64,000 bases of DNA from Camelus bactrianus (GCF_048773025.1 NC_133547.1:1498001-1562000); one strand, 5' to 3'. Counted from the stretch's first letter, positions 10,778-21,569 are shown. Notes: a model not told the origin generated them from the letters alone. Numbers and translations are program-made.

Positions 10778-10862
10778 GAGCTTTTATTTATTTCTAATGG
10801 AGGTCCTGGGGATGGAACCCACGACCTCGTGCATGTGAAGCACACCCGCCCCCCTGAGCAGA
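10778..10862 (-). mobile_element. tRNA-Ala SINE fragment, decayed
   Basis: The reversed B-box area (GGAGGTCCTGGGGATGGAAC, then CCTCGTGCATG) is clear. The A-box end is degraded (CACCCGCCCCCCTGAGC). Confidence 0.75.
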
Positions 10863-11079
10863 CACAGCTTTTACGTTTCACTCCCTTGAATCTACCTCAT
10901 CACTCCTCTTTAGATCTTCAGTGTCAGTTTTGGCCCCATGGAAGAAGAAATCCTGTACCTTCTCTTGTTCCCGAATGTGCATCACGCGTGTACATTTTCA
11001 GCTGACACTCCGAGTCTGTTGATTTGTGAGCTCAAGGCCCTCTCTGCCCCGCGGGGAGCACAGCATTCCTGGTACTGGC

Positions 11080-11114
11080 TATGCGTGTGCGTGCGTGCGT
11101 GTGTGTGTGTGTGT
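11080..11114 (+). repeat. (GTGC)n/(GT)n microsatellite
   Basis: A short tract running from GCGTGTGCGTGCGTGCGT into GT dinucleotides. Confidence 0.9.
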
Positions 11115-11694
11115 CGGGGAATCCGTGAGCACCCAGGCACAGAAGAAAGCCTCTCATTCTGATGTGTTCAAGGAGCAGGGCATGGGGTTTCCAGCCTCCG
11201 GCCGCTCAGCCCTCTCCTTCCTTCCTGAGCTGAACTTCTTCTAAACAGCAAAGTCTTGTATTTAAGGTCTGAGTCTGTCACCTCCTCCGCAACAGTGTGT
11301 TGAACAGAATTCCCCAAATGTGTCCCACATGTAACTGAAAAGTATTTAGAAGAGCCTAAATGTGGTGCTTTGCAACCTGATGTGCATGCCTGTGTTCTCT
11401 CTCTGAGGTCAGCTATACCCATGGTGGCCACTGGCCAATCCCTTGTTTTGACAGTTTATTCCAGGAAGCTGCTCTGCCAAGTTGCCACTGACCTCCTTTC
11501 CTACAACCAGTGGCTACTCCCTTGCTATCAGATTTGAGCAGCTTACCCTCTCCTTCTTTTACCCTCAGGGACACTGACCTCCTTCTGGTCTTTGTCTTAC
11601 TTCACCAGACGCTCCTAGATGCTCACCTCCTCTGCTCCACCTCTGTGTAACCGAGGGCTCCAGGGCTGGGTCCACGTCCACATTTCCCATCTGC

Positions 11695-12190
11695 AATAGT
11701 CACCTACTGCTGCATAACAAGTTACCCCAAACCTTAGAGACTTAAAACAACAAGCACTTATCATGTCACATAGTGCCTGTGATTCAAGGACCTAGGAGCA
11801 GCTTAGCTGGGTGGATCTGGCTCAGAGGAGGCTCTCATGAGGCTGCTGTTAAGACACTGAACAAGGTTGTGGTCATCTGAAGACTTGACCAGTGCTGGAT
11901 GACCCACTTTCAAGGTGGTTTACTCATACTCCTGGCAGGGAACCTCAGCTGGAGCTCTCCAGAGGGCTGCTTTTGTGCTCCCGAGACAGGGTGATGTGTT
12001 CCCCCAGAGAGAGCGAGCCAAGACAGGTGCGATATCTTTTATAGCCCAGCATTGGAAACCACACATTGACGCTTCTGCAATCCATTACTGGTTACACGGT
12101 CAGCCCTCCTCATCCTGGGATGAGACCACACAGGGGTGTGAGTACCAAGAGGTGCAATTCACTGGGGACCACCTTAGAGGCCATCTATAC
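11695..12190 (-). mobile_element. LTR-like fossil (ERVL/MaLR-type)
   Basis: The plus strand begins CACCTACTGCTGCATAACAA and ends GGGGACCACCTTAGAGGCC. On the minus strand this reads like a mammalian ERVL/MaLR-class solo LTR ending in a TAAGTGCTTGTTGTTTTAAG polyadenylation region. It is an old, decayed fossil of unassigned subfamily. Confidence 0.55.
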
Positions 12191-12389
12191 TCTCTTTCAA
12201 GCTAATTTTATCCAGAACCACATTTACAAAAACCACCTCCAAGCTGGTTGGTATTTCAAGCCTTGATTTTCTATCTGAATTCCTGCCTCCTTGACACATC
12301 TCCAATAATGTCAATTTGACGTCTTTATTTCCCTTTTATTTCTTTTTCTTCTTTGATTGCTGTGGCTAGGACTTTCAGAACTATGTTGA

Positions 12390-13115
12390 AAATCTGACGT
12401 CTTAAGCCAATGTGTCCGAATACAGATCTTCAGTCTCCCTCAAAGTCTACTCACCACCCCGCCCCAGTCTTCCTATACTTTGTAAATGGCACCACCCTCC
12501 ACCCAAGAGCCCAGACTCAAAACAGAAAAACTCAAAGCAGAAGTCATTCCCCATTCTTCTCATTCTGCCCACACCAGCCATCCTGCCACCACAAATCCTG
12601 CCTCAGCTCAACCTCCAAGACATAACAGGACTCAGTCTGTTTGCATCCACCTCAGTCCAGGGGTCACCACTCCATGGACGATGGTGACATTTTGATGGCT
12701 GGGTCATCCCAGTGCCAGATAGTCTGCCCTCCACAAAGCAAGTCTCAGACCTTCTGCAAGCAAATCAGATCATGTCACCCTCTCCCCCCACAACTTAGGC
12801 TCCTTCAGTGGCTCCACAACACACACACAGACCGAACAGAAAGCTACTCTTCATTGGTCCACAAGGACCCCCCCCCCCCGGCATCCTGGCCCCCGACTGC
12901 TTCTCATGGCACAGCCCTAATGCCTTGGCCACCAACCTCTCACCACTCTGGCTTCCCTGCTGTCCCTGAAAACTTTCTCTGCCCCATGACCTAGATGTCT
13001 GCCTTTCCTCTGATAAGGATTTCCTTTCCCTGAAATTCCCATGGCTGGTTCTTCCTCAATCTTAACATCTCAGCTCAAAGGTCACCTTCTCAAAGATGAA
13101 GCTGGGATCAGGCGG
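12390..13115. repeat. ancient L2 LINE relic
   Basis: Pyrimidine-rich wording typical of L2 occurs in order: GCTCCTTCAGTGGCTCC near 12800, then CTCAGCTCAAAGGTCACC near 13071. The latter is a well-conserved L2 3' block. Several overlapping frames are open only because of base composition. Confidence 0.65.
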
Positions 13116-13798
13116 CACCGAAAACCTCCGTCATCAGCATAAATAATACTTCAGTGTAATACTTTTTAGAAAGTCAAAATGAATGAAAAAAAGATAGGAC
13201 AAAATATCAAAAATTTAAATACAAAGTCTAGAGTGTGCTGACCCATATTGAAGCTAGAGACAAAGGAAAATGGGAGCTCCTATACGTATATTTTTATGTA
13301 ATTTTTTCCTGATTTTTAATTAAAAAAATTTTTAAAATTTCTTAGGGGGAGGTAATTAGGTTTTTATTTATTTATGTATTTAAATGGAGGTACTGGGGAT
13401 TGAACCCAGGACCTCGTGCATGCCAAGCATGCACTCCACCATGAGCTATACCCTCCCCCCAATTTTTTTTCCTGATTAAAAATTTTTTTTATTTATCTTT
13501 TAGATAATGTAATTGAATTTAAAATTTTCCAGAAAAAATATTGAAAATTTGAAAAGTAAGTAAGTTAAAACTCACAACATTATCTTATGTTTAAATATTT
13601 TAATTATATATGAAAGAGAAAAAAACCCCATGATTTATTATAATTTTCCTTTCCTGGCTTTAATGGAAGCAAACTCATCGATAATATTTCCCAAAATATA
13701 TTTCCGGAAAACAGTTTAACTTTAGAAAATGCATGAAAGCACAGATAGAACAGGGCACATGTTTCCTTTCACCTCAGACTCCAGCGTGGTGTGGCACA
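13116..13798. other. AT-rich sequence with one SINE
   Basis: AT-rich DNA on both sides of a SINE. A possible old L1 relic lies around 13130-13260. No gene was seen. Confidence 0.4.
13343..13460 (-). mobile_element. tRNA-Ala SINE (vic-1-like)
   Basis: Near-consensus on the minus strand: GGGGGGAGGGTATAGCTCAT, TGCTTGGCATGCACG, GGTTCAATCCCCAG, and a tail with CCTAATTACCTCCCCC. Confidence 0.95.
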
Positions 13799-13847
<49 letters not shown>

Positions 13848-13862
13848 TACATACATACATAC
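13799..13862 (+). repeat. (CA)n and (CATA)n microsatellite
   Basis: About 22 CA units followed by about five CATA units at the edge of an L1 fragment. Confidence 0.95.
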
Positions 13863-13998
13863 CACTTCTTCTTTATCCAGTCATCTGTTGACGGACACTT
13901 AGGCTGCTCCCACATCTTGGCTGTTGTAAATAGTGCTGCTAGGAACACTGGGGTGCATGTGTCTTTTCTAAGTAGAGTTTCCTCCAGATATATGCAGG
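13863..13998 (-). mobile_element. L1 ORF2-end fragment
   Basis: The minus-strand frame reads LRKDTCTPVFLAALFTTAKMWEQPKCPSTDDWIKKKWY, with residues shared by ORF2p C-termini. Only this short coding piece remains. Confidence 0.85.
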
Positions 13999-14027
13999 GT
14001 AGGTTCTTACACATCATTGTCTTCCAG

Positions 14028-14240
14028 GACTTCTCAACCGCCCCCTACTGACATTAAGGACCAGATAACTCTTGAAGGGGGCGGTGTCTCCTGTACATTG
14101 TAGGAAGTCCACTTAACAGCATTCCAAACCTCTGTGTACCAGACCCTGACAGCACCCACCCTCCCCAAATTGTGGTAACTAAAATATTTCCAAATGCCTC
14201 CTTGGGAAGCAAAATCGCCCTCAGTTGAAAACCACTGCTC
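14028..14240 (-). mobile_element. MER5A-like hAT-Charlie element
   Basis: It shows the reversed MER5A layout: TTCTCAACCGCCCCCTACTG at one end, a ACATTGTAGGAAG centre, and GAAAACCACTGCT at the other end. It is a non-autonomous DNA transposon with no transposase. Confidence 0.85.
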
Positions 14241-14429
14241 TATCCCCATATCCTAAAGGAGGGTCTACCGTTACTGTTGGGGTAAAATGAACAGTTTGTG
14301 AACGAACGGATGGATGGATGAATGAACCAATGATTAAGGTAGGTAATGAGAACGGGGGCTTGCAGGAGACTTGCAATGTCTAACACCGCGCAAACGTCCA
14401 AGGGTGCAATTCTACTGAGGGAAAGAGTT

Positions 14430-14720
14430 CCTGGGGCTCGAGCCCGCCCCACACCAGCTGATTTCGCCGTCCACTGTCGCAGGCTGCGCTCCGGGAAGGA
14501 CCTCTCACCTGGAGCGCTGGACCAAGGCCGGCTCAGCCCGTTGCCACGGGAACTGGACCCAGGCCAGCGGGAGACGGGAGGGGCTGACAACGCAGGGAGA
14601 GCGCCTCGGGGCGTGGCCGTGCCTGGCGCTGGAGGCGCGCGCGCGCGTGGGTTCGAGGCCGGCTTAGCACACCTGCCGCGCGATACACGCGCGTGGAAAG
14701 AACAAAGTACGTTCGACACG
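14430..14720. promoter_or_regulatory. CpG-rich block 1 (possible CpG island)
   Basis: Dense CpGs include a GCGCGCGCGCGTGG run near 14637 and GCCGCGCGATACACGCGCGT near 14676. It encloses inverted module copy A4. Opposed open frames of about 200 codons over it carry no recognisable domain and follow from GC content. Promoter activity is an inference only. Confidence 0.5.
14470..14620 (-). repeat. local repeat module A, copy A4 (inverted)
   Basis: The reverse X-box-like GTTGCCACGGGAAC is at 14540-14553, flanked by GGCTCAGCCC as in other inverted copies. The palindrome part is not recognisable. I name it A4 to keep one numbering; there is no copy A3. Confidence 0.55.
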
Positions 14721-14899
14721 CACACCCACGCCCACGCCCACCCTCTGCGTGCCGTGAGGAATGTTACAGGGCAACCTCCGTCTGATTCTGGGGGAGAACT
14801 GCCCTGCCCAGTACTCCTTGCTAAGTGGGTTTTGGTGGGTGGCATTCAAAACACGAATCACTCGTGGAGAAAGCGACTGATGTCAGCTACTGGCACAAC

Positions 14900-15400
14900 C
14901 ATGAAAACAGCGCGGGTGGCGCGACAGTGCTAAGGGCTGACTTGTGAGCAGGGCCACGGGCGGAGTCCTGCCAGTGACTCGCGGAGCGGGAGGCGAGGGG
15001 TGGCCTCGGGACCCCAGCACACGGGGCGCTGAGAGCTCCCCGAAATGCAAGTGGCGTACAGGAGAGGGCTTTCTTCTTTCGACCACAAGCCGCGACATCA
15101 CTTACTTTAATTAACCGCCTCATAAACGTCTGTGCAACGACCTCAGGGTAGGCGCTTGTGAATTCCAGAGGCGGAATTGCTGGGGCAAGGGCGAACATGC
15201 TTCAGCCTTTGACATTTCGCCAAAAACGCGCACCAGAGCGGGTGCGTCCCACACGTGCCCGCCACCGCACGTCCCCCTGCTTTCATCTTGGCGCACCTGG
15301 GGTGGTGGAAATTGTCTGTGTTTGCTTGTGGCTCCAGTTTTTGGGTCACGAGGGAGGTGAGACCTCTATTTAAACTAACGCTGGCGGAACGTTAGGCTTT
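14900..15400 (-). mobile_element. CpG-rich sequence over an old L1 relic
   Basis: Around 15170-15320 the wording GCGGAATTGCTGGGGCAAGG, then ACATTTCGCCAAAAACGC, matches the reversed ORF2-end/3'UTR wording of old L1 elements (GGAATTGCTGGGTCAAAGG type). It is unusually rich in CpG for an old transposon relic. Confidence 0.5.
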
Positions 15401-15599
15401 TTTGCTTTGTGAACACCGTTTCAGATCCTTGCTCTGTATTTCTGCCTTGGTGTTTTCACTCTAACTCACCCCAAGCACAGTTTACACAGGAGTGACACAG
15501 AGGCCCTCCACTGTCGCGTCTGCAACAATGAATTTAACCAATGAATTCCCCCCGATCTGTGTTAACTGTAGTCTCATCTCTCTACAAATACATATACAC

Positions 15600-16165
15600 T
15601 ATTTAAAGAGTTTAAAAATTGTGCCAAAAATCACATACCATAAAATTTACCATCTTAACCAGTTTTAAGCATACAGTTTAGTAGTGTTACGTCCATTCGC
15701 GCTGTTGTACAACCATCCAGCCCCAGAGCTCTCTTCATCTTGTTAAACTGAAATGCTGCCCCCACTAAAATAACCCCCCATTCCGTCGGCCCCCAAGCCC
15801 CTAGCAGTCGCCATCCCACTTTCTGCCTCTACGAATTGGATTTCTCCAGGTACCTCATATAAGTCGAATCATACAGGACTTGTCTTTTTTTAACTGGCTT
15901 ATTGCACTTACAATAATGTCCTCAAGGCTCACCCAAGTTGTAGCCTATGTCAGAATCCCCCCCCCTTTTTTTTTAATACTTCTTATTTTATTTTTTGGGG
16001 GTACTTAGGTTTATTTTGGGGGGGAGGTAGTAGGGTTTGAACCCAGGACCTCATGCATGCTAAGCACACACTCTACCACTGAGCTGTACACCTCTGCCCA
16101 CACCATTTTTCATTTCCACCGACAGTGTAGGAGGGTTTCAATTTCTCCACACCCTCTCCAGTGCT
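15600..16165 (-). mobile_element. old L1 (L1M-type), split by a SINE
   Basis: Reversed L1M wording: TAAAATTTACCATCTTAACC, CTAGCAGTCGCCATCCCAC and TAATGTCCTCAAGGCTCACC. It resumes after the SINE with ACACCATTTTTCATTTCCAC and AATTTCTCCACACCCTCTCC. Confidence 0.8.
15962..16099 (-). mobile_element. tRNA-Ala SINE (vic-1-like)
   Basis: Minus strand: TGTACAGCTCAGTGGTAGAG, TGCTTAGCATGCATG, GTCCTGGGTTCAAACCCTAC, then an A-rich tail. It is inserted within the L1M. Confidence 0.93.
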
Positions 16166-16360
16166 TGTTGTGGTCCTCCCGCAGCATCCTGGAGCAGGGA
16201 ACTAGCTCCAGGACCTTGGCAGATACCAAAGTTCCGGGACACCCAAGTCCCTTAGACGTGGCCCTCCAGTGTCCACAGATTCAACCAGCTGAACCTCTCT
16301 GCATCTGGTTGACTCTGCAGGGGCTGAGCTGCAGATGTGAAGGGCTACTTGTATTTTCTG
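16166..16360. mobile_element. Tigger-like (TcMar) DNA transposon relic
   Basis: The order GCTCCAGGACCTTGGCAGAT, ACCAAAGTTCCGGGACACCC, AAGTCCCTTAGACG, then CCACAGATTCAACCAGC resembles a Tigger-type non-autonomous element lacking its centre. No transposase frame is present. Confidence 0.6.
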
Positions 16361-16419
16361 TATTTTTTAAAAAAACACTCATCATCCTAAGGGGGGTGGG
16401 GTGGCATCTCACTGTTTTA

Positions 16420-16495
16420 TTTTCATATTATTTTTATTATAGGTTATTACAAGCAATTGAAAATAGTTCCCTGTGCTATACAAACTACTGCGTAC
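16420..16495 (-). mobile_element. short L1 3'UTR fragment
   Basis: TATAGGTTATTACAAGCAAT, then AGTTCCCTGTGCTATACA, matches the reversed lineage 3'UTR. Confidence 0.7.
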
Positions 16496-17430
16496 AAAAC
16501 AGATTAAAAACAAAGTCCATTTGCTTTTTTATTTAGAGTGTATTTTTCTGAGAGTTGAATAATATACTGCCTTTCTCAAGTGTCAGTGTTTAACAGAGGT
16601 AATTTTTCATCTCATTGTCTTTATGTGGTCAGATTTCTGGACCTCTTCTCTCATGCTTCTGTGCTTCTGTGACCTGGTCACAAGCCCTTCCCTGCCCATA
16701 ATGGTAAGAACATTCGCAGAGTCTCACACGGAGCCGAAAAGAGAAGACCACTGGGCTCCACGGTGCTCACACAGAGGAGCTCTGTTTTTCAATAAGGTCC
16801 TGGTTGCTGTTGCTCATAGAGGAATCTGAGCCAGAATTAAATTGAAAAGACAGTTCATGTGGGACAGAAGTTTCTCCCGGAAACCCACGGCCCTTTGGAC
16901 GGAGCATAAGTGCCAGATAAATCAACCCACCTCAGAATGTCCCCTGATTAACGAGCTGAATGCCACACTAGAGAGTCCAAGCTCTCTCTCCATAATGCCT
17001 TCTTGCTCAGGAAGGGAAGGCTTTTTCAGAAACAGTAAAACGTAGCCAGTGCTCTGGGCACATTCACTCCCAGAGCGCAGACATCTTTAAGCCTGGTTGT
17101 CAGTTCTGTAGATGACACCCCTGGAGCTGGTTGCACATGAGTTTCTCTCTGCTTTTTTGGGGGGTTAAAATGTTGACTCTTAACATTCTGATGGCTGGTT
17201 CCTGTGCCGAATGATTTTACTGGGACCTCACAGGCATCAAGCATTTATAACCGACTTCCAAAATTCTGTATTACAATGAATTAGTTAAAAAAATCAATGA
17301 GAATAATTATAATTGAGATATAGATGTATACTGCTTGACATTTAATGAGAAAATCCTTATGATTTTGTAACCTTGTTTCCTGTGTATGTGTTTGTAAATT
17401 CATCCACAGAAATATATTGAAATGAAGCCG
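16496..17430. other. unclassified sequence
   Basis: No gene or confident repeat was recognised. Open frames are short, and none shows conserved domains or paired splice signals that I could support. Confidence 0.4.
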
Positions 17431-17616
17431 TTTTTCCTTCCTTTTTCCTTTCTTTCTCCCTCTTTCTTTTCTTCCTCCCTTCTTTTCTTGCTCTTTCTCT
17501 CTTTCTCCCTCTATCTTTCTCCCTTCCTTCCTCTCTCTCCCCTCACCCTGTCTCTCTCTCTCTTCCACTCTCTCTCCTCTGTCCCTCTCTCCTCTGTCTC
17601 TCCTCCTCCTCCTCTT
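17431..17616 (+). repeat. polypyrimidine tract (CTTT/CT)n
   Basis: About 185 bp of almost pure C/T, moving from TTCCTTT units to CTCTCT and CTCCTC. The long minus-strand frame (ERERQGEGRERKEGRKIEGE) over it is low-complexity. Confidence 0.95.
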
Positions 17617-18444
17617 GCTATGGGGGTGAGGGTTCTCCTTCTTCATTGTTAAGGCACGCCCATTAGTAGGACAGCAGAGGATGCCTTCTGGATGGTGAAA
17701 GCTCATTCCTTGCGGCAGCAGAGGCAGCAGTGAATTCTTGAATCCAGGAGCAGTAGCGTGTGTCCTTCCCAGGCCAGTCCTGTGGCCAGCTGCTGACTGA
17801 GTCTGGCTCCAGAACCTCACACAGGCATCTAAAGCCTTCCTGGCTTCTCTCACACTACCCATTACCCCCTCCACACCTCTCTGAACAGCTGGAGTCCGTC
17901 ATAGTGGTTTCTGTGCTCGCTGCCAAGAATGTGGGCTGCTACACCAGCATCTCCTTGATCTGGTGCCCCAGATTCCTGGTGCTGGGAGGTGATGGCCTCC
18001 AGGACCACAGCTTGCCCAGATCTTGCCTCTGCATGAAGTAGCAAAAGATGCCCCTTCTCTGGGAGGGTGCGGCCTCGCACCATGAGGGCACAGCTTGGGG
18101 GGCGAGCATGGTTTGCATTCCAAACCTCTCACTTGCCCACTGGTGCAGCGAACAGCCTGGCCAACCCTACACAGAAGCCCTGTGGCCTCCCTACACATAT
18201 TCCAATCTTTAGCAAGGGAAATAAGAGCTTCCTACTTCGACTGCTGCATACACCTAGCTCGAATTTATTGAGTGCTTCCTGTATGCTACACATAAACTCG
18301 AATGTGAAATTTAACCTTAGATCTGTCTGAGTCAGGAGTTCCTGTAGCCTCCATTATAACCCCTGTTAATACAGATAAATAATATTATCTATATTAATAC
18401 TTACAGTGGTTAAGTAATAAAATTTGAAGGGGTTTTCTATGACC
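17617..18444. other. unclassified sequence
   Basis: Moderately GC-rich with no recognised gene. Around 18250-18290, GAATTTATTGAGTGCTTCCT is an L2-tail-like relic. Overlapping frames at 17760-18200 have no conserved domain that I can name. Confidence 0.4.
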
Positions 18445-18456
18445 TCAAGGGCCCTC

Positions 18457-19027
18457 TTTTTTTGTAAGTTTAATGGATATTTTTTCCATTAAAAAAAAAT
18501 TGAAGTATAGTCAATTTACAATGTTGTGTCAATTTCTGGTGGACAGCATCATGTTTCAGTCATACATATACATACATTCCTTTTCATATTTCTCATTATA
18601 GGTTACACAAGACATTGAATATATTTGCCTATGCTATACAGTACGAACTTGTTTATCTATTTTATATATAGTGGTTAATATCTGCAAATCTTGAATTCCC
18701 AATTTAGCCCTCCCCACCCCCTTTCCCCCTGGTAGTCATACGTTTGTTCTATATGTCTGTATGTCTGTTTCTGTTTTGTAAATAATTGTGTCTTTTTTTT
18801 TTTTTGTAGATTCCACATATAAGCAATATCATATGGTATTTTTCTTTCTCTTTCTGGCTTACTTCACTTAGTGTGACGATCTTTAGGTCCATCCGTGTTG
18901 AGGCAAATGGTATTTTTTATTCTTTTTTATGGATGAGTAGTATTCCATTGTATAAGTATACCACAGCTTCTTTATCCAGTCATCTGTCGATGGACATTTA
19001 GGTGGTTTCTATGTCTTGGCTGTTGTA
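18457..19027 (-). mobile_element. LINE-1, 5'-truncated
   Basis: Poly(T), 3'UTR and ORF2-end coding on the minus strand. A 12-bp TSD TCAAGGGCCCTC / TCAAGGCCCCTC (two mismatches) lies at 18445-18456 and 19028-19039. Confidence 0.9.
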
Positions 19028-19039
19028 TCAAGGCCCCTC

Positions 19040-19300
19040 ATGACCAGATGAGGAAACTGAGGCTCAGGGCTTACAGAGGAAGGGCATGATGGATTAGCAC
19101 TAAGTGAATCTGAACCCAGTGCCCCATATTTAACCAGACGCCGGGTGACCTCCGGTCTTCCTCCCTGTGCATCAGGGACCTCATCTGTAAGAACGGGTTG
19201 TGGGAGGACCACTCACCTTTCAGGATTCCGAGGAGTGAATCGAAGGCATGCAGCAGGTGTCTAGCATAGCACAGTCACACAGCTGGGTTATGTGGATCAC
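19040..19300. repeat. MIR SINE relics
   Basis: AGATGAGGAAACTGAGGCTC near 19046 and GACCTCATCTGTAAGAACGG near 19178 are the conserved MIR core in opposite orientations. Two MIR pieces, or one rearranged piece, are present. Confidence 0.7.
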
Positions 19301-19319
19301 TACCACTACTGCCATCGTC

Positions 19320-20275
19320 GTCACAATCAGCACCTTTGATCCCCTCCCAGCTGTAGCACTGACGGCCCTGCACGAGGCACCGTCCTGCCCCAAGTCCACC
19401 CTAACGCCTCTCTCTGTGTCCCTCTCCACGACAGCCACCCTAATTCACGCCAGGCGCCCAGCTCTCGTCTTGTTCGCTCCTGAGTGTCGGGCATCCTGTG
19501 CCGAGGCCCACAGCCCAGCGTGGTCACCGAGTAAACCGTCCTTCCGAAGCCACTCTGTGTGCCGCGGGGCGTGATTCCTCCGCCTCCTCGCGGGCTCCGA
19601 GCCACCTGGGGCCCCCACACCTGTGTCACTGGTGGACACCACGAATGAAAGTTACACTGTCTCCATTACATCGTACGGAGGCTGGTTAACCCGAGCCAAG
19701 GCGCTTTCCAGCGGGCCCCGGGCTTGCTCCGCCGCTGACCTCGCCTCTTCCGCTCTGGCCGCTCAGGGGGGTTTGCCTAGAGTCTCAAAGAGACCCAGCC
19801 CACTCCAGGGTTTTGTTTCTGCTGGTTCAACCATGGGAACCAAAGTCTCTTCCCCCAGACTTTGTTCACTCCCTTCCCTTCTGCGTCTGCTCCGTTTCCA
19901 TCCCCTCCTGGGCCCTCTTGCTCAAGCCTCCCCATCACTCTGCGCTCATCGCGATGTGGCTTTGTGTCTGACCGTTCACCGCTTGTAACCCTACTAGAAT
20001 AAAAGCACCAAGACAGAAGGGATTTTTTTTTTTTTTTTGGACTGTTTCTGTTGCATCCACACCCTCGGGCTGCACCAGCCACCAGCACACGGCGAGCCCT
20101 GGGTACCCATTTGTCAAATGATTAAACGCACGTGTCAGATGAACGGATGCCTCAGACATCAGGGTCTCGGGGCAGACACCGCTGTGTTCCGCCTACCGTT
20201 GCATCCCCAGCTCCAGGAAAAGCGTCATACACAGCGGGGTTCGATCAGTACGTCGAGTGAATCAAATGAAGGCGT
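19320..20275 (+). repeat. ancient L2 relic
   Basis: It follows the L2 3' order: CCCTACTAGAATAAAAGCAC near 19989, an expanded T run, CTGTTGCATCCACACCC, then TTGCATCCCCAGCTCCAGG near 20200 and a tail GTGAATCAAATGAA. Many open frames here are base-composition effects. Confidence 0.6.
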
Positions 20276-20329
20276 GCTGAAAAGCCGAGAACAATACCCT
20301 GGGCTCCGCGCAGGAGGTCTGTGAGCGCC

Positions 20330-20870
20330 TCGATGAGGCGCCGAGCTCGTGTTCTTCCGCTGTGACCCCAGTCTAACGACCAGCACGAACGGACACAAAA
20401 GACGGCCCGACCCGGCCAGGGGAGGGGAGGGGAGCGGGGCTGCAGGTGTGAGCCTCCCCAACCCCCAGGCTTGGTCTTTGTCATCTGTTTTCTCTCAAGA
20501 GCTGTCACCCGGTGTGCGCGCGGAGGCAGGCGCAGGCCGTTGCCATGGAAACTGTAGCCCGATCAGCCCGAGGAAGAGGCGGGGAGGGGCCCCCCCGAGA
20601 GGCGGCTGGAAATTTCCAGTTCCGAAGTTAGACGCTGTGTGCGCGCGTTGGGGGGAAGGGGGGATTCGGAAAGCCTGCCTAGCGCGAAGCAGGTGCCCCT
20701 TAAAAGTTTGTGGTGGAGGCGACGGGTTCCGCGCCCTCTCCCCGAGTCCGCGGGGGCCAGGAGGCTTTGCCGCTCATCGCTGTGGGCGCTGCGAGGCGCG
20801 CCGCGCCCGCGTGGCCCGCCTTCCGCGAGGAACTCTGTTCTCGAACCCAAAACAATGCCAAGAAGCGGTG
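20330..20870. promoter_or_regulatory. CpG-rich block 2 (possible CpG island)
   Basis: A high density of CpG and G+C across about 540 bp around inverted module copy A5, with runs such as GGGCGCTGCGAGGCGCGCCG near 20785. A 221-codon plus-strand frame and several on the minus strand cross it; none has a recognisable domain. It could be an unmethylated promoter or enhancer; not shown. Confidence 0.55.
20480..20640 (-). repeat. local repeat module A, copy A5 (inverted)
   Basis: GTTGCCATGGAAAC is at 20539-20552 and the exact palindrome CTGGAAATTTCCAG at 20606-20619, 53 bp apart, as expected for an inverted module A. Left of it, the reverse complement AGCTCTTGAGAGAAAACAGA continues the homology with A2 and A8. 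Confidence 0.75.
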
Positions 20871-21020
20871 GACCAAGAGAGCGGGGGAAACATTTCGGAG
20901 AATTCGAGGGCAATAAAGAAACACAAACAGGGAGGGAGGGAGACAGGGTGTGGGTGGGCCTTCCACCAGCTAATCATTCAGCCGGTTGTGCCCACTTTCT
21001 TTACCTTGCTTTAAAAAAAT

Positions 21021-21145
21021 TTTTTTTTTAAATTTGGGGGTGAGTAATTAGGTTTATTTATTTATTTACTCATTTATTTGATGGAGGTGCTGGGGATTGA
21101 ACCCAGGACCTCTGCATGCTAAGTGCTGAGCTCTACCCTCCCGCC
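21021..21145 (-). mobile_element. tRNA-Ala SINE (vic-1-like)
   Basis: Minus strand: GGCGGGAGGGTAGAGCTCAG, then CTTAGCATGCAGAG, GGTTCAATCCCCAGCACC and an AAATAAATAAATAAACC tail. The A-box part is shortened. Confidence 0.93.
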
Positions 21146-21149
21146 TCTT

Positions 21150-21345
21150 CTGAACTTTTAAACGGTTCACCCAACTTGATGGTGTGAACACACCCCAGTG
21201 AATCTGCACATTCTCTTGTCGGTGGACATTGAGGTTGTAACCATTTTCCCACCGTGGCTATGACAAGCAACCCTGATGTCTCTAGCGCCCAGAGCTGCAC
21301 CTGGTATATGGTTTCTGCTCAATAAACACTTGTCAGAGGGGAGGA
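21150..21345 (-). mobile_element. old L1 relic
   Basis: GTCGGTGGACATTGAGGTTG, then ACCATTTTCCCACCGTGGC, matches the reversed ORF2-end of old L1. It is followed by CTGCTCAATAAACAC, which may be a MIR or L2 tail. Confidence 0.5.
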
Positions 21346-21355
21346 AAATAGGTCA

Positions 21356-21441
21356 GGGGAAGGGCGCGTGCATAGCTCTCGCAGAGGTCCTGGGTTCAAT
21401 CCCCAGCACCTCCACCAAAAAAAAAAAAAAAAAAAAAAAAA
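21356..21441 (+). mobile_element. tRNA-Ala SINE, internally deleted
   Basis: GCATAGCTCTCGCAGAGGTC joins the A-box region straight to the B-box GGTTCAATCCCCAGCACCTC, so the anticodon arm is missing. It ends in about 25 A. Confidence 0.85.
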
Positions 21442-21569
21442 TCAGATGAATAAAAGGCACAACGAACTGGCCTCCGTCCACACCTGGGAGAGTCTGTCCA
21501 GGGCACAGCCCTCAGCGTGGGTTTCCTGAGTGGGCGGGGAACGCACATCACCAGCTGCTGTTCTTAGTG

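Larger units (their letters stand above)
10618..11690. other. old repeat relics and unclassified sequence
   Basis: L2-like pyrimidine-rich wording occurs at about 10670-10760 and 11440-11690. A decayed SINE and a GT repeat lie inside. No gene was recognised. Confidence 0.4.

Noticed and set aside
13799-13862. Z-DNA-forming regulatory element from the CA tract
   Set aside because: CA tracts are abundant in mammals; nothing here marks this one out.
14240-14933. Opposed open frames of 195 and 201 codons
   Set aside because: They lie over a CpG-rich block where stop codons are rare on both strands, show no domain, and run through a repeat module and simple sequence.
17281-17874. 197-codon minus-strand frame rich in Glu/Arg/Lys
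   Set aside because: It is a translation of a pyrimidine microsatellite.
17960-18200. Coding exon candidates in a GC-richer stretch
   Set aside because: No frame has a recognisable domain and no paired splice sites could be defended.
20349-21014. 221-codon plus-strand frame
   Set aside because: It crosses CpG-rich block 2 and ends just before a SINE; composition explains it and no protein family is recognisable.
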